Assembly (NCBI GenBank): GCA_029983695.1
Contig: JASBZB010000002.1
Coordinates: 1 to 64,000 of the forward strand
Direction: 5' to 3'
Length of the DNA: 64,000 bases
Origin: Lutispora sp003527145
Lineage (GTDB): Bacteria; Bacillota; Clostridia; Lutisporales; Lutisporaceae
Shown: positions 17,745 to 26,667 of the stretch, one piece after another
How the letters are laid out: every line of letters starts with the position of its first letter
How positions within the stretch are numbered: the stretch's first letter is position 1
The notes under the pieces: model-generated
Seen by the model: only the letters and a program-made list of their open reading frames with translations
What the model was told of the DNA's origin: nothing
Databases searched by the model: none
Program-made: the position numbers and the translations under genes

Positions 17745-17778
17745 TAGGCCCTTGAAGTCATTCAGGTTCAAGAGCCTA
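17745..17778 (-). terminator. Hairpin after the spoIIP-linked small gene
   Basis: Twelve-base stem TAGGCCCTTGAA / TTCAAGAGCCTA (one G-U pair on the minus transcript), ten-base loop, overlapping the stop codon of the small membrane protein gene. The following T-tract is short, so this is a probable rather than a certain terminator. Confidence 0.6.
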
Positions 17779-18085
17779 AACCTTTCACTATTTTATTATA
17801 AGCATCTTTTGACCAGTGCAGCGCATCATCAACAGCTTTTGTGATGTGTTGGATATTGAACATATATGTTTCACCGGCAATATCTATTCTGACATCCGTT
17901 TTATTTTCAAGCTGAAAAAACACTGCATGCTTTCCGTCTTTTTTTACCATAATGGCAGAAGTTTTTATATCGGTTACATATATCATAATAACAAAAAAAG
18001 CAAAGCACATGAATAGAGTTATTGCATTTCTCATTCTCTTTCTTCTAAGCTTTCTCTTTATTAATCTTTCCTCCGTCCTGCTCAC
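17768..18085 (-). CDS. Small single-pass membrane protein, function unknown
   Basis: About 105 residues: a very basic N-terminus (EERLIKRKLRRKRMRN), one membrane helix (AITLFMCFAFFVIMIYV) and a roughly 70-residue extracytoplasmic part. The positive-inside rule puts the tail outside the membrane. I do not recognise a family. It overlaps or nearly abuts the end of spoIIP, so it is probably co-transcribed with the sporulation genes. The GTG at 18085 lies eight bases after caggag; a GTG at 18094 overlapping the spoIIP stop is the alternative start. A role in sporulation is only an inference from position. Confidence 0.65.
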   Translation of the reverse strand: MSRTEERLIKRKLRRKRMRNAITLFMCFAFFVIMIYVTDIKTSAIMVKKDGKHAVFFQLENKTDVRIDIAGETYMFNIQHITKAVDDALHWSKDAYNKIVKGLGS

Positions 18086-18090
18086 AGTTT

Positions 18091-19284
18091 TCACTCCTGC
18101 AGTTCCATAAGTACCTCTCCCATTACATTACCCATAAGCTCAGCAGAATAATTCGCCTCTTCTGCAGTGTTGAGCATGCAACCTATCTCAATCAACATTG
18201 AATAGTTGCTGAAATATTGATTGTATTTGCTGTTAGCTCTTTCGGTTTTTAAATACAACCCAGGGTATAGTTTATCCATTTTTTTCTTTATATATGCTGA
18301 AAACTTCTCTAACTCCTTGTAGTTTGGATTTTTTTTGCCTATAACCAGCATTATCCTTGCAGCTTTTTTGCCATTTATAACGGCAGTATAGTCATTTTTT
18401 CTGGCTGTCCTATGCTTGTCGTCTTTGACTGTAAAGGCATCCCTATGTATATCCCATACAAATTTTATCGAATTATATTTACTTGTCTGCTTTTTAATGG
18501 TCATCAAAGAATTTCCATAGGAATATGCATAAGAATCTTTATCGTGATAAGTCTTGTCATGAATGACCTTATACTTATATTTATCCTGAAGCACTCTGGC
18601 TAGTGTACTTCCCGTAGAAACCACATTATATTTTTCAGTCAAGGTATGGTAATTAGATGCCGTATTGGGCATATAGCTCTCTGTCGCATGGCTGTGATAT
18701 ATCAATATTTGGGGAGACTTATCCGATAACTCAACTTTTTCCGGGGATTGTATATCAGCATCGTATTCCTCATTTTCACCGGTGGTTGCCTTCGCATCCT
18801 CGCCCGCTTGCATTTCCTTAGCCTTATACTCATCTTCTTCGCTGAAAAAAATATCTCCTTCAGGAGCATCAGAAAAGCTTTTTATATCAGGCATCTTTTC
18901 TTCCATGGATTGAGCTGCAATCAAGCCTTCCTCTATATTCCCGAATCCTGAATAGGTCAGTTTTAAAAAGGTAAAGGGGTCTTCTAAGAGCTTGGCGGGT
19001 ATTGATGCCACAGTGTCCGAAATAAAGCTATCCATCCCTGCCGCCTTTTCTCCCATGTACCCTTCATAAGCTGCTTTCAAAGCTGGTATGGAGTTATTTA
19101 GAATAAAAATAAGCAAACTGCCGCTATTGTTTTTATCTATATCCTTATATACATCTTGACTGCTAAAGGCCTCCACAGGCTCTCCGATGCTTTTATTCAC
19201 AGTCAAAAAGATCAAGAGGATACAGCATAAAAGCAAACCAAGCCCCAAAAAACCTTTATTCCTAGATCTCCTTTGTAAACTCAA
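18091..19284 (-). CDS. spoIIP: Stage II sporulation protein P (SpoIIP)
   Basis: Peptidoglycan amidase/endopeptidase of the SpoIID-M-P engulfment machine. The 397-residue protein has an N-terminal membrane anchor (FLGLGLLLCCILLIFLTVNK), a variable acidic linker, and the C-terminal SpoIIP domain with ILIYHSHATESYMPN, which holds a metal-binding His and catalytic Glu, and LIEIGCMLNTAEEANYSAELM near the end. TTG at 19284, seven bases after ggggtg, is the likely start; a GTG five codons earlier lacks a site. It is downstream of gpr, as in Bacillus and Clostridium. Confidence 0.93.
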   Translation of the reverse strand: MSLQRRSRNKGFLGLGLLLCCILLIFLTVNKSIGEPVEAFSSQDVYKDIDKNNSGSLLIFILNNSIPALKAAYEGYMGEKAAGMDSFISDTVASIPAKLLEDPFTFLKLTYSGFGNIEEGLIAAQSMEEKMPDIKSFSDAPEGDIFFSEEDEYKAKEMQAGEDAKATTGENEEYDADIQSPEKVELSDKSPQILIYHSHATESYMPNTASNYHTLTEKYNVVSTGSTLARVLQDKYKYKVIHDKTYHDKDSYAYSYGNSLMTIKKQTSKYNSIKFVWDIHRDAFTVKDDKHRTARKNDYTAVINGKKAARIMLVIGKKNPNYKELEKFSAYIKKKMDKLYPGLYLKTERANSKYNQYFSNYSMLIEIGCMLNTAEEANYSAELMGNVMGEVLMELQE

Positions 19285-19383
19285 ATGTCTACACCCCACT
19301 TTACTTTGTATGAAGCTAAATAGAGAAATGTATTATATTCTAACTTATATGCCGGCTAAATACTTTTATGATAAAAACATAGA

Positions 19384-20358
19384 TCAATTTAAAAATCTGT
19401 GTACATCATCCATGTGTATGCCCGGATGCAATGAAATATTCAGTCCGTCTGCTATTACATCAGAAATATCTTCTATAAAATCATCTATTTCTTTGGGTGT
19501 TACCATTAAATCTCCCATACGGGGCGACAAAACCTCATTTATTAATGTCATCTTCTCTTCCCTGTTTATATTTTTCAGCATCTCATAAAAGTTTTTTTCC
19601 TTTCTGGCTTCTTTTATAAGATTATCGATGACCAAGTCTATTGTGTCATTTGCCATAGTAGCCGCATCCACTACAGTAGGCACACCTATGGCAATAACCG
19701 GTATTCCCAAGCTCTTCTCGCTCAGTTCTTTTCTGTTATTGCCTACTCCTGAACCCGGATTTATACCTGTATCTGCAATTTGAATGGTAGTATTGACCCT
19801 TTCCAGCTTCCTTGAAGCCAAGGCATCGATTGCAATGACAAGATCAGGTTTAACCCTGTTGACCACGCCGAGTATTATTTCGCTTGTTTCTATACCGGTA
19901 ATGCCCAATACACCGGGAGATAAAGCGCAAACCGATCTCACGCCCTCATCTATTTGTTCCGGTAAAAATTCCGTCATGTGCCTGGTGACCATTATTTTTT
20001 CTATCACCTTAGGTCCTAAGGCATCGGGAGTAATATTCCAATTTCCTAAGCCCACCACTAAAATTACTGAATTGTCATTAAGCTTAACAAGGCTTATCAG
20101 CTCTTTAGCCAATGCTCTGCTCACATCTTCCATTAAATCAATATCCTTTTCCTTCAGCCTGGGAACTTCCAAGGTTATGTAATTTCCAACGGGCTTTCCC
20201 ATCATCTCTGAGCCTGCTTCCTCTTCAATCTTAACCCTTGTTATTTTTATATCCTCGGTGCCGGCATTATCTACAATAACTCCCGGAATATCCTTATTAC
20301 CCTTTCCCTCTTGTATTTCCTTGGCCTCTAAAGCTAAGTCCGTCCTTATATTTATCAT
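19384..20358 (-). CDS. gpr: Germination protease GPR
   Basis: GPR degrades small acid-soluble spore proteins during germination. The 324 residues start MINIRTDLALEAKEI, a short propeptide region cleaved on activation, and include the family stretches VVGLGNWNITPDALGP and VIAIDALASRKLERVNTTIQ followed by GVGNNRKELSEKSLGIPVIAIG. The ATG at 20358 follows gagggaaagaa; the reading frame extends further upstream without a site. As a forespore gene it would be expected to use sigma-G; an AT-rich region upstream is compatible, but I cannot identify a clear -35. Confidence 0.95.
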   Translation of the reverse strand: MINIRTDLALEAKEIQEGKGNKDIPGVIVDNAGTEDIKITRVKIEEEAGSEMMGKPVGNYITLEVPRLKEKDIDLMEDVSRALAKELISLVKLNDNSVILVVGLGNWNITPDALGPKVIEKIMVTRHMTEFLPEQIDEGVRSVCALSPGVLGITGIETSEIILGVVNRVKPDLVIAIDALASRKLERVNTTIQIADTGINPGSGVGNNRKELSEKSLGIPVIAIGVPTVVDAATMANDTIDLVIDNLIKEARKEKNFYEMLKNINREEKMTLINEVLSPRMGDLMVTPKEIDDFIEDISDVIADGLNISLHPGIHMDDVHRFLN

Positions 20359-20526
20359 TTCTTTCCCTCCATGCAAATCCTTTGTTTTTATATAATTAAC
20401 TTGCTGTGCCGATAGATTCTGTTGACTGATGTTAAAATCAATGCAAATCTCCGCCAATCCGGAACAACATATTAATTATCTGTATTATATGCATAATATA
20501 ATGACACAATACTTTTTAGTATTCCC

Positions 20527-20555
20527 TTGCATTTTGCCATGCCGTGTGATAAAAT
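20527..20555 (+). promoter_or_regulatory. Sigma-A promoter of rpsT
   Basis: TTGCAT, 17-base spacer, TAAAAT, placed 38 bases upstream of the rpsT start codon. Confidence 0.78.
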
Positions 20556-20592
20556 ACCATTTGTTAATTGATTTTTGAAGGAGGTGAATGTA

Positions 20593-20856
20593 TTGGCTAA
20601 TATTAAATCCGCAATTAAAAGAATAAAAGTTGCAGAGTTCAAAACTCGCAGGAATAAGATGATTATTTCCTCCTTGAAAACTTCAATAAAAAAATTCGAA
20701 GATTCTGTAAAGGGCGGAAATCTTGAGGAAGCTCAGAACCTTTATAGAAAGGCTGTCAGCATGATCGATAAGGCTGCCGCTAAAGGTTCACTTCACAAAA
20801 ATACTGCTGCAAGAAAAAAATCCAGACTTTCAAACAAGTTGAAAGCTGCAATGTAA
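20593..20856 (+). CDS. rpsT: 30S ribosomal protein S20
   Basis: An 87-residue basic protein, the 16S rRNA-binding S20, beginning MANIKSAIKRIKVAEFKTRR and ending in the Ala/Lys-rich KSRLSNKLKAAM. The start is TTG at 20593, six bases after aaggaggtg (20578-20586); an ATG upstream in frame overlaps that site. It is divergent from gpr, with its own promoter and a strong terminator, so it is a single-gene unit. Non-ATG starts for rpsT are common. Confidence 0.95.
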   Translation: MANIKSAIKRIKVAEFKTRRNKMIISSLKTSIKKFEDSVKGGNLEEAQNLYRKAVSMIDKAAAKGSLHKNTAARKKSRLSNKLKAAM

Positions 20857-20861
20857 TATAT

Positions 20862-20888
20862 AAACCCTGGCATTTTGCCAGGGTTTTT
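20862..20888. terminator. Terminator between convergent rpsT and holA
   Basis: Perfect 11-base stem AAACCCTGGCA / TGCCAGGGTTT with loop TTT, followed by further T residues on the plus strand. It can serve both converging genes. Confidence 0.88.
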
Positions 20889-20894
20889 ACATAC

Positions 20895-21950
20895 TTATTC
20901 GTCAAACAAGGAAGCAAATAGCAGCTCAAAGGAAAGGCGCTCACCTGATCTTCCCGTTTTTATATCTTTTTCACATATCAGGCATCTTTCAAGAGCATTC
21001 TCCAGGCTGGGGTAATTCATCTTATCAGTGTGCTTCATATACAGCTTAACGGTATACTCATGTATTTTGGCCTTTTCGGATATGCTTTTTCCATCCAATC
21101 CGCGGCTCCTTAGCTCCTTTATCCTGATCAGATTTTTTATACCTTTTGATATCATAGCAAGAATACTGAAGGATGATTCTCCGCACAAAAGCATATCATT
21201 ATATATTTTCAAGCTTTTTGAGATATTTTTCTCCCAGCAAGCATCGATCAGCTTGAAAATATCATTCTCCAAGCTCTTGGGAAATAGTTTCTCTAAATGA
21301 TCTTGAGTAACAGCTTTATCTTGACCAATATAAGCCAGGGTCTTGTTTATTTCATTTTGAACATGATAAAGGTTCATATCGCTGTTCTTATCCAAATAAC
21401 CTGTATTAGCAGCAAAATACTCCAAGTCCATAGGTTTAATTTCTTTTCCGGCTCTTGTAAAATGCCCCTTGATCCATTGTACTAAATCGCTTTTGCTGAT
21501 TTTGCCGAATTCATAGATCTTCCCAATTTTATTTATATCCTTGTATAGCTTTTTTCTTCTGTCTGCCTCAGCATAGTTTACAAATACAAGACATGCTGTA
21601 TCCGGCAATTCGGATATAAAACCAAAGCCGCCTGCTTTATCTGGCTCCTTTGATCCTTCAGTCCCTTCTTCAGAAGTTTTTTTTGATTTTGAAACAAGCC
21701 CTGCAAAGTCCTTAACTATTATAAGCCTTTTATCGCCGCCGAAGGGCATAGTGCTGCAAGCATTTATAAGCTCAGATAAGTCAAAGCTATCCTCTTCAAA
21801 AATAGTAAGGTTTATTTCCGGAAAATCTTTTATTAAATAAGCTGTCATCTCTTCAACGGCTTTATCTAAAAGGTATGTCTCACTGCCGTGCAGCAAGTAA
21901 ATATTGCTTACATCTCCCGATCTGAGACTATTGATAAAAGACCTGTACAT
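20895..21950 (-). CDS. holA: DNA polymerase III delta subunit HolA
   Basis: Delta subunit of the clamp loader, which opens the sliding clamp. The 351 residues follow the family pattern: N-terminal NIYLLHGSETYLLDKAVEEM (a degenerate P-loop region), the middle DNA_pol3_delta domain and a C-terminal helical part ending in RLSFELLFASLFDE. The ATG follows aggaggaataaa. It sits between rpsT and comEC, the usual clostridial arrangement, and may be transcribed together with comEC 27 bases upstream. Confidence 0.93.
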   Translation of the reverse strand: MYRSFINSLRSGDVSNIYLLHGSETYLLDKAVEEMTAYLIKDFPEINLTIFEEDSFDLSELINACSTMPFGGDKRLIIVKDFAGLVSKSKKTSEEGTEGSKEPDKAGGFGFISELPDTACLVFVNYAEADRRKKLYKDINKIGKIYEFGKISKSDLVQWIKGHFTRAGKEIKPMDLEYFAANTGYLDKNSDMNLYHVQNEINKTLAYIGQDKAVTQDHLEKLFPKSLENDIFKLIDACWEKNISKSLKIYNDMLLCGESSFSILAMISKGIKNLIRIKELRSRGLDGKSISEKAKIHEYTVKLYMKHTDKMNYPSLENALERCLICEKDIKTGRSGERLSFELLFASLFDE

Positions 21951-21977
21951 TTTATTCCTCCTGCCTTATATATATTA

Positions 21978-24308
21978 TTATCTTACACTATCTATTTTTA
22001 GCTTTAATCCGTCGGATATTATTTTGATTGCACCGTTATTATCCGTTCTGTATATCTTTGATCCAACTTCCTCAATATTCTCCATGGCTTCATAGGAAGG
22101 ATGACCGTAAGTGTTTTGTCCCACCGATATCAGAGAAATCTTGGGAGAGACTTCTTCAATAAATCCTTTTGAAGAAGAAGTGGAACTGCCATGATGAGGG
22201 ACTTTTAGCACTACAGAATTTATATGCTTACCCGCCAATGCCACCTCAGCTTCCTCTTGAATATCACCTGTAAACAGCATGGTAAAATTTTTATAGACCA
22301 ATCTGAAAACGATTGAGTTGTTGTTTTCATCAGAGGAAGTTCCCATTATAATATTTCGTTGTGGTGATAAAATATTTATAAATACATCATTCTCTAATAT
22401 CAGTTTATCATTTTCGTTGACATAAAATAGCCTTGAGCCTTTTATTTTCGAAACATCTATAAGGCTGCGAAGGCTTTCATTTTCAAAGTCCACTTTGGGC
22501 AGCAGCACATTTTTCACTTTAAACTCAGAAGCAACTTTGATGAGCCCTTCCAGATGATCTTCATGGCAATGGGACAATATAATCGTATCCAGCCCCCATA
22601 CCCCGAGCTTTCGCAAGGCGGGCACCGTTATTTTAGAGCCTATGTCGTAGTAATAACAGCCCTTAGCTCCGGAGCCGCCCCCATCTACCAGAATGTTTTT
22701 ACCTTTAGGAGTTGTTATCAATATTGCATCTCCCTGTCCCACATCTAATAATACTACTCTCATATCTTTATTTGTAATATATTTTATGGAAAGAAGAGTG
22801 ATGAGAAAAATTGCTGTCATATAAATATGAAATTTCCATTTCCATAAATGATAGCCTATCCCATTATCCCTATTGATGATAAATATAATCGATAGGTAGT
22901 ATATAACATAAATATATATAGGTAAAGCAGAAACAGAAAATCCGGCAAAAATCATATCTGCGCTCATATGTACTATTTTCAATAAAAATGATATCAAATA
23001 ATAATCCGAAGCTAATACATAGATAGAAAGTGTAGGAAAAAATATGCCTATTGCTACACCGGCAAAACCTATTGCCAATATTGCAAAAGTCAATGGTACA
23101 GCTATTATATTTATAAAAACATTAACCATGGAAAAGTACTGGAAGCTATGGATCAATATAGGGCTTATCCCGATCTGGACAGCCACAGACAAAGAAACGG
23201 ATTTGATGATTGATGGCGGTACGGGAATACTCTTTATCTTTTTATATATAGGATCATATAAAAAAACTATTGAGTAAATACAGCCGTATGAAATTATAAA
23301 CCCCAAATTATGAATAAGCATCGGATTGAAAATAAGCATTATGATTGCGGCAAATGATACGGAAGACAACAAATCATATTCCCTATTCATATTTTTACCT
23401 GCGATGATAACCAGCATCATTATTAAAGCCCTGACTGCCGGCGGCGGCGCACCTATAAGCATGACATAATATATGAGCAGGAACCCGCTTAAAAGCCCTT
23501 TGACTTTTTTGTCTAATCTTAATACATCAAACAATTTATTAAGCATAAGAGCAATAAAGGATACATGCAGTCCCGAAACGGAAAGTAAATGAGACAGGCC
23601 TGTCTTTTGAAGATTGATCATGTCCCTTTCATCGATCCATTGTTTATCACCCAAGATTACGGCATTAAGAAAAGCCGCTTCTTCCCTGGGCATAGACGAA
23701 TTTATTATGTGCGCAATCCTATTCCTAAGTCCATATAAAAAAATGACTTTATAATTGTTTGCTGAGCTTTTTATAAGCTTGTTATCTCTTGATGCAAATT
23801 GATTGTATATCCCTCTGCTCCTGTTGTATAAGCCATAATCCTGATCACCAAAGTTTCTCCTGTTTATAAAGCCCACTGCTTGTCCTCTTGCTCTTACTAC
23901 ATCTCCTGCTTTATAAATGGTCTTGCCATAATTCTTAAACAGTATTCTTTCTTTATAATTATATATTTTCTTATCATCTGATACGGTCTTTGTTTCTGCG
24001 TTATAAATAATTCCGCTGCTTTTTTCAATTCCGTTATCTAAAATAAGAGCCTCTATTTCTATGGTTTTATCTCCAAACCTGTCCAGCTTGCTTTCTAATG
24101 AAGCAAACCAGGCGTACTCACCCATGCCGATAAATAGAATCAGAGCACAGAAAACAACGAGCTTTGCTTTGCTTTTTCTATATAAAAAAAGCAAAAGCAA
24201 AGCAAGAAAAAGGCTGATTAAAACGACAAGCATTGCAGGCTTTATCATATAAGATAGTGATATGCCCACAAGTAAAGATAAGGCAATACAAAAAAGTATA
24301 TTATCCAT
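21978..24308 (-). CDS. comEC: DNA internalization/competence protein ComEC
   Basis: Membrane channel for DNA uptake. The 776 residues contain two N-terminal hydrophobic helices, a ComEC N-terminal domain, a polytopic competence domain (about 195-475, including the LGDKQWIDERD and LSHLLSVSGLHVSF stretch) and a C-terminal metallo-beta-lactamase domain with LSHCHEDHLEG near 575, in keeping with the nuclease role proposed for this domain. The metal-ligand pattern is intact. Full length for the family. Together with comEA at 34.7 kb this suggests at least remnants of a DNA-uptake system; no pilus genes are in the window. Confidence 0.94.
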   Translation of the reverse strand: MDNILFCIALSLLVGISLSYMIKPAMLVVLISLFLALLLLFLYRKSKAKLVVFCALILFIGMGEYAWFASLESKLDRFGDKTIEIEALILDNGIEKSSGIIYNAETKTVSDDKKIYNYKERILFKNYGKTIYKAGDVVRARGQAVGFINRRNFGDQDYGLYNRSRGIYNQFASRDNKLIKSSANNYKVIFLYGLRNRIAHIINSSMPREEAAFLNAVILGDKQWIDERDMINLQKTGLSHLLSVSGLHVSFIALMLNKLFDVLRLDKKVKGLLSGFLLIYYVMLIGAPPPAVRALIMMLVIIAGKNMNREYDLLSSVSFAAIIMLIFNPMLIHNLGFIISYGCIYSIVFLYDPIYKKIKSIPVPPSIIKSVSLSVAVQIGISPILIHSFQYFSMVNVFINIIAVPLTFAILAIGFAGVAIGIFFPTLSIYVLASDYYLISFLLKIVHMSADMIFAGFSVSALPIYIYVIYYLSIIFIINRDNGIGYHLWKWKFHIYMTAIFLITLLSIKYITNKDMRVVLLDVGQGDAILITTPKGKNILVDGGGSGAKGCYYYDIGSKITVPALRKLGVWGLDTIILSHCHEDHLEGLIKVASEFKVKNVLLPKVDFENESLRSLIDVSKIKGSRLFYVNENDKLILENDVFINILSPQRNIIMGTSSDENNNSIVFRLVYKNFTMLFTGDIQEEAEVALAGKHINSVVLKVPHHGSSTSSSKGFIEEVSPKISLISVGQNTYGHPSYEAMENIEEVGSKIYRTDNNGAIKIISDGLKLKIDSVR

Positions 24309-24419
24309 AGATTTATTACTCCTGATTTAATCTGCTGCGGTGCTCTAACATTATGCAGATCTATGCAACGAATTGATTTGGGTAATAGTATCAATATGGA
24401 AATTATAACATAAAAAAAT

Positions 24420-24440
24420 AAAACTGCCAAAGGCAGTTTT
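24420..24440 (-). terminator. Terminator after the holin-like gene
   Basis: Stem AAAACTGCC / GGCAGTTTT with loop of three bases; on the minus strand it is followed by TATTTTTTTAT. The right arm reaches the stop codon of the gene at 24439. Confidence 0.85.
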
Positions 24441-24819
24441 ACATGAATCTCGTGGGCAGCAGCATATCGATCAACCCGATTATGAGAGCACCTATTAAAG
24501 CCCCCCATATGGATACCGCCATATTAGCAACAAAAAATTGTGTAAAGTATATTATGGCTGCAGACACTATAAAACCTGACACTCCTCTTCCGAATGGAGC
24601 CGCATCGAAATTAAAGATTCTACCTATAAGGTAGTCTACGGCAGAGATTATCAATGCAGCAATCAGAGCCGTCCAGAATCCTCTGATAGAGAAGCCTGGA
24701 ACCAACCAGGAAGTAACGAGCAGGACTACCGCGGCTACAACAAATCTAATAATGAATCCTATGGCTCCTCCGCCTGTACTTCTTCTGGCTTCATCATTGC
24801 GTGTATTTTCATCATCCAT
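24439..24819 (-). CDS. Phage-holin-family (superfamily IV) membrane protein
   Basis: A 126-residue protein with a short acidic N-terminus and four membrane helices (about 18-40, 46-66, 78-100, 103-122). It matches the '4 TMS phage holin, superfamily IV' pattern found in many non-phage chromosomes, with conserved WLVPGFSIRGFWTALIAALI. Despite the family name there are no phage genes nearby, so a lytic role is not implied; the function of chromosomal members is unknown. A strong site (ggaggtgag) precedes the ATG. It lies upstream of comEC but is separated by a terminator. Confidence 0.8.
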   Translation of the reverse strand: MDDENTRNDEARRSTGGGAIGFIIRFVVAAVVLLVTSWLVPGFSIRGFWTALIAALIISAVDYLIGRIFNFDAAPFGRGVSGFIVSAAIIYFTQFFVANMAVSIWGALIGALIIGLIDMLLPTRFM

Positions 24820-24936
24820 TAGAACTCACCTCCAAAAAATGTCTCTTTTGTATTGTTTACGCATTATATATTATTGCTTTTTTTGTATTTATTATTTAAC
24901 CAATATGTGGTAAAATAATCGTTGCATAAATTTCTT

Positions 24937-25185
24937 CTATTTCCGTCTCATTCTTACCTCCTCTATTGCATTTTTTGCACCCGAATATAATCCAGAGGCA
25001 GAAAGGCCATAAATTATTCCTTGAAATATTTTCAGTTTGATTTGAGGTTGATCTAAAAAGAAAATCCCAATCACTATTCCAAGGATCAAAGCAGCTAAGG
25101 CACCAAACCTTTTTGGTAATCCCACACCTTTCAGGATTTCAATCACTGCCATTATTACAGGTATGATTATAGCTTCATTAAACAT
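24937..25185 (-). CDS. Small holin-like membrane protein (Hol44-type)
   Basis: An 82-residue protein with three hydrophobic segments (about 6-20, 28-45, 52-68) and a basic tail (EEVRMRRK). The pattern IPVIMAVIEILKGVGLPKRFGALAALILGI followed by GLSASGLYSGAKN resembles the Hol44/phage holin 5_2 family, but I judge this from memory of the pattern only. The ATG follows gggggtgatgag. It lies next to another holin-like gene with no endolysin or other phage gene nearby. Role unknown. Confidence 0.65.
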   Translation of the reverse strand: MFNEAIIIPVIMAVIEILKGVGLPKRFGALAALILGIVIGIFFLDQPQIKLKIFQGIIYGLSASGLYSGAKNAIEEVRMRRK

Positions 25186-25349
25186 CTCATCACCCCCTAA
25201 ACTTTTATTAATATATTATATGAATTTGATAAAGCACATCATGTCATATGAAGTTTATAGATCCACACGATAATTATAGTTGATCAAGCATGTTTACATT
25301 TAAAGAATAATTGGATAAACTAAAAAATAATGAAGACAGGAGGGTGAAA

Positions 25350-26546
25350 ATGAGCAAAAAATTATATTTTGAGAATGCTTATTTGAGAGACTTTGAAGCC
25401 AATGTAATAAACTGTATCGAATATGACGGCCGCTGCGCATTATTGCTGGATCAGACATGCTTCTATCCCGAAGGCGGAGGGCAACCGTGTGACATAGGCT
25501 ATATAGGTGAATGTGAGATTGCTGAGGTAATTGAAAAACAAAATCAGATACTGCACATAACTAATAAAGATTTAAGTCAACAAAAAGTAAAATGTAAAAT
25601 CAACTGGAAAAGAAGATATGATTTTATGCAGCAGCATACCGGTCAGCACATATTGTCTCATTGCTTCCTGGAATTGTTCAATGGCAAGACCGATAGCTTT
25701 CATTTGAGCACAAACGCTATGAGCATTGAGATAGATATTAAAGACTTTGACCAAAACCGCTGCAATCTCGTTGAAGATATGGCCAATGAAATTATATATA
25801 GAAATCTGCCCATAACAACAATGATCGTTGATGAGAAAGAGCTTCAAAAACTTCCATTAAGAAAGCATCCAAGCGTTAAAGACAACATACGGATAGTTAA
25901 AATAGGCAATATAGACTACTCCCCATGTGGGGGCACTCATGTTATGAGCACCGGCGAAGTAGGTATAATAAAAATCATAGATTTCGAAAAGCTTAAAGAA
26001 TCCTATAGGTTTGAGTTTCTATGCGGAAATAGAGCATTAGAGGATTACAGAGATAAAAATATGCTTATGCTTACCCTCGGTGCTAAATTTTCAGTAAGAT
26101 ATCACGAGTTAGATAAAGCTGTGGAAAAGCTGATTAATGATCATAAAAATTTAAGCAAAGAATATACAAACACTAAAAAAACACTGTTAAAATATGAAGC
26201 TGAAGAGCTTTTCAGTAAATGCAAAGCTATAGATGGTAAAAAAATACTTGTTAAAATATTTGAGGATAGAAAAACTGATGAAATTAAACTGCTTTCATCA
26301 GAAATTACTAATCACAGCCAAACCGTGGCCTTGTTTGGTGTTTTAAATGATTCAGCCCAAGTTATTTTCACCCGTTCAGATGATATCGATATAAACATGA
26401 ATTCAATATTGAAAGAAGTGCTGCCAATTATAAATGGAAAAGGCGGCGGAAATTCAAAAGCTGCACAAGGCGGAGGAAGCATGCTCCAGAATTTGAACAA
26501 TTTGATGGAAGAAGCATATAGAAAAATTTTGCATTATTATATATAG
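25350..26546 (+). CDS. Alanyl-tRNA editing protein (AlaX-type with DHHA1)
   Basis: Trans-editing factor that deacylates mischarged Ser-tRNA(Ala) or Gly-tRNA(Ala). The 398 residues resemble the editing part of alanyl-tRNA synthetase: an N-terminal beta domain (FYPEGGGQPCDIG), zinc motifs HTGQH (96-100) and CGGTH (193-197), a coiled coil around 255-300 and a C-terminal DHHA1 domain ending in GKGGGNSKAAQGGG. The aminoacylation domain is absent, so it is not AlaRS. The ATG at 25350 follows ggagggtgaaa. It is monocistronic and points away from the holin-like genes. Confidence 0.9.
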   Translation: MSKKLYFENAYLRDFEANVINCIEYDGRCALLLDQTCFYPEGGGQPCDIGYIGECEIAEVIEKQNQILHITNKDLSQQKVKCKINWKRRYDFMQQHTGQHILSHCFLELFNGKTDSFHLSTNAMSIEIDIKDFDQNRCNLVEDMANEIIYRNLPITTMIVDEKELQKLPLRKHPSVKDNIRIVKIGNIDYSPCGGTHVMSTGEVGIIKIIDFEKLKESYRFEFLCGNRALEDYRDKNMLMLTLGAKFSVRYHELDKAVEKLINDHKNLSKEYTNTKKTLLKYEAEELFSKCKAIDGKKILVKIFEDRKTDEIKLLSSEITNHSQTVALFGVLNDSAQVIFTRSDDIDINMNSILKEVLPIINGKGGGNSKAAQGGGSMLQNLNNLMEEAYRKILHYYI

Positions 26547-26667
26547 CTTCAATAATATTTTAAATTATAAGATAATAATTATTAATTAATAAGAGGAATA
26601 GTAATAATTATGTCGAATCATTTTCAATAGACAATATTATGGAAATATACGAATGGAGAAGTGAGAT

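Noticed and set aside
24245..24508. 87-codon minus-strand ORF between comEC and the holin-like gene
   Set aside because: It overlaps the start of comEC and the end of the holin-like gene in another frame, with no ribosome site and no recognisable pattern, and contains the terminator.
24937..25185. Prophage remnant around the holin-like genes
   Set aside because: No integrase, capsid, tail, endolysin or attachment-site duplication is visible nearby.
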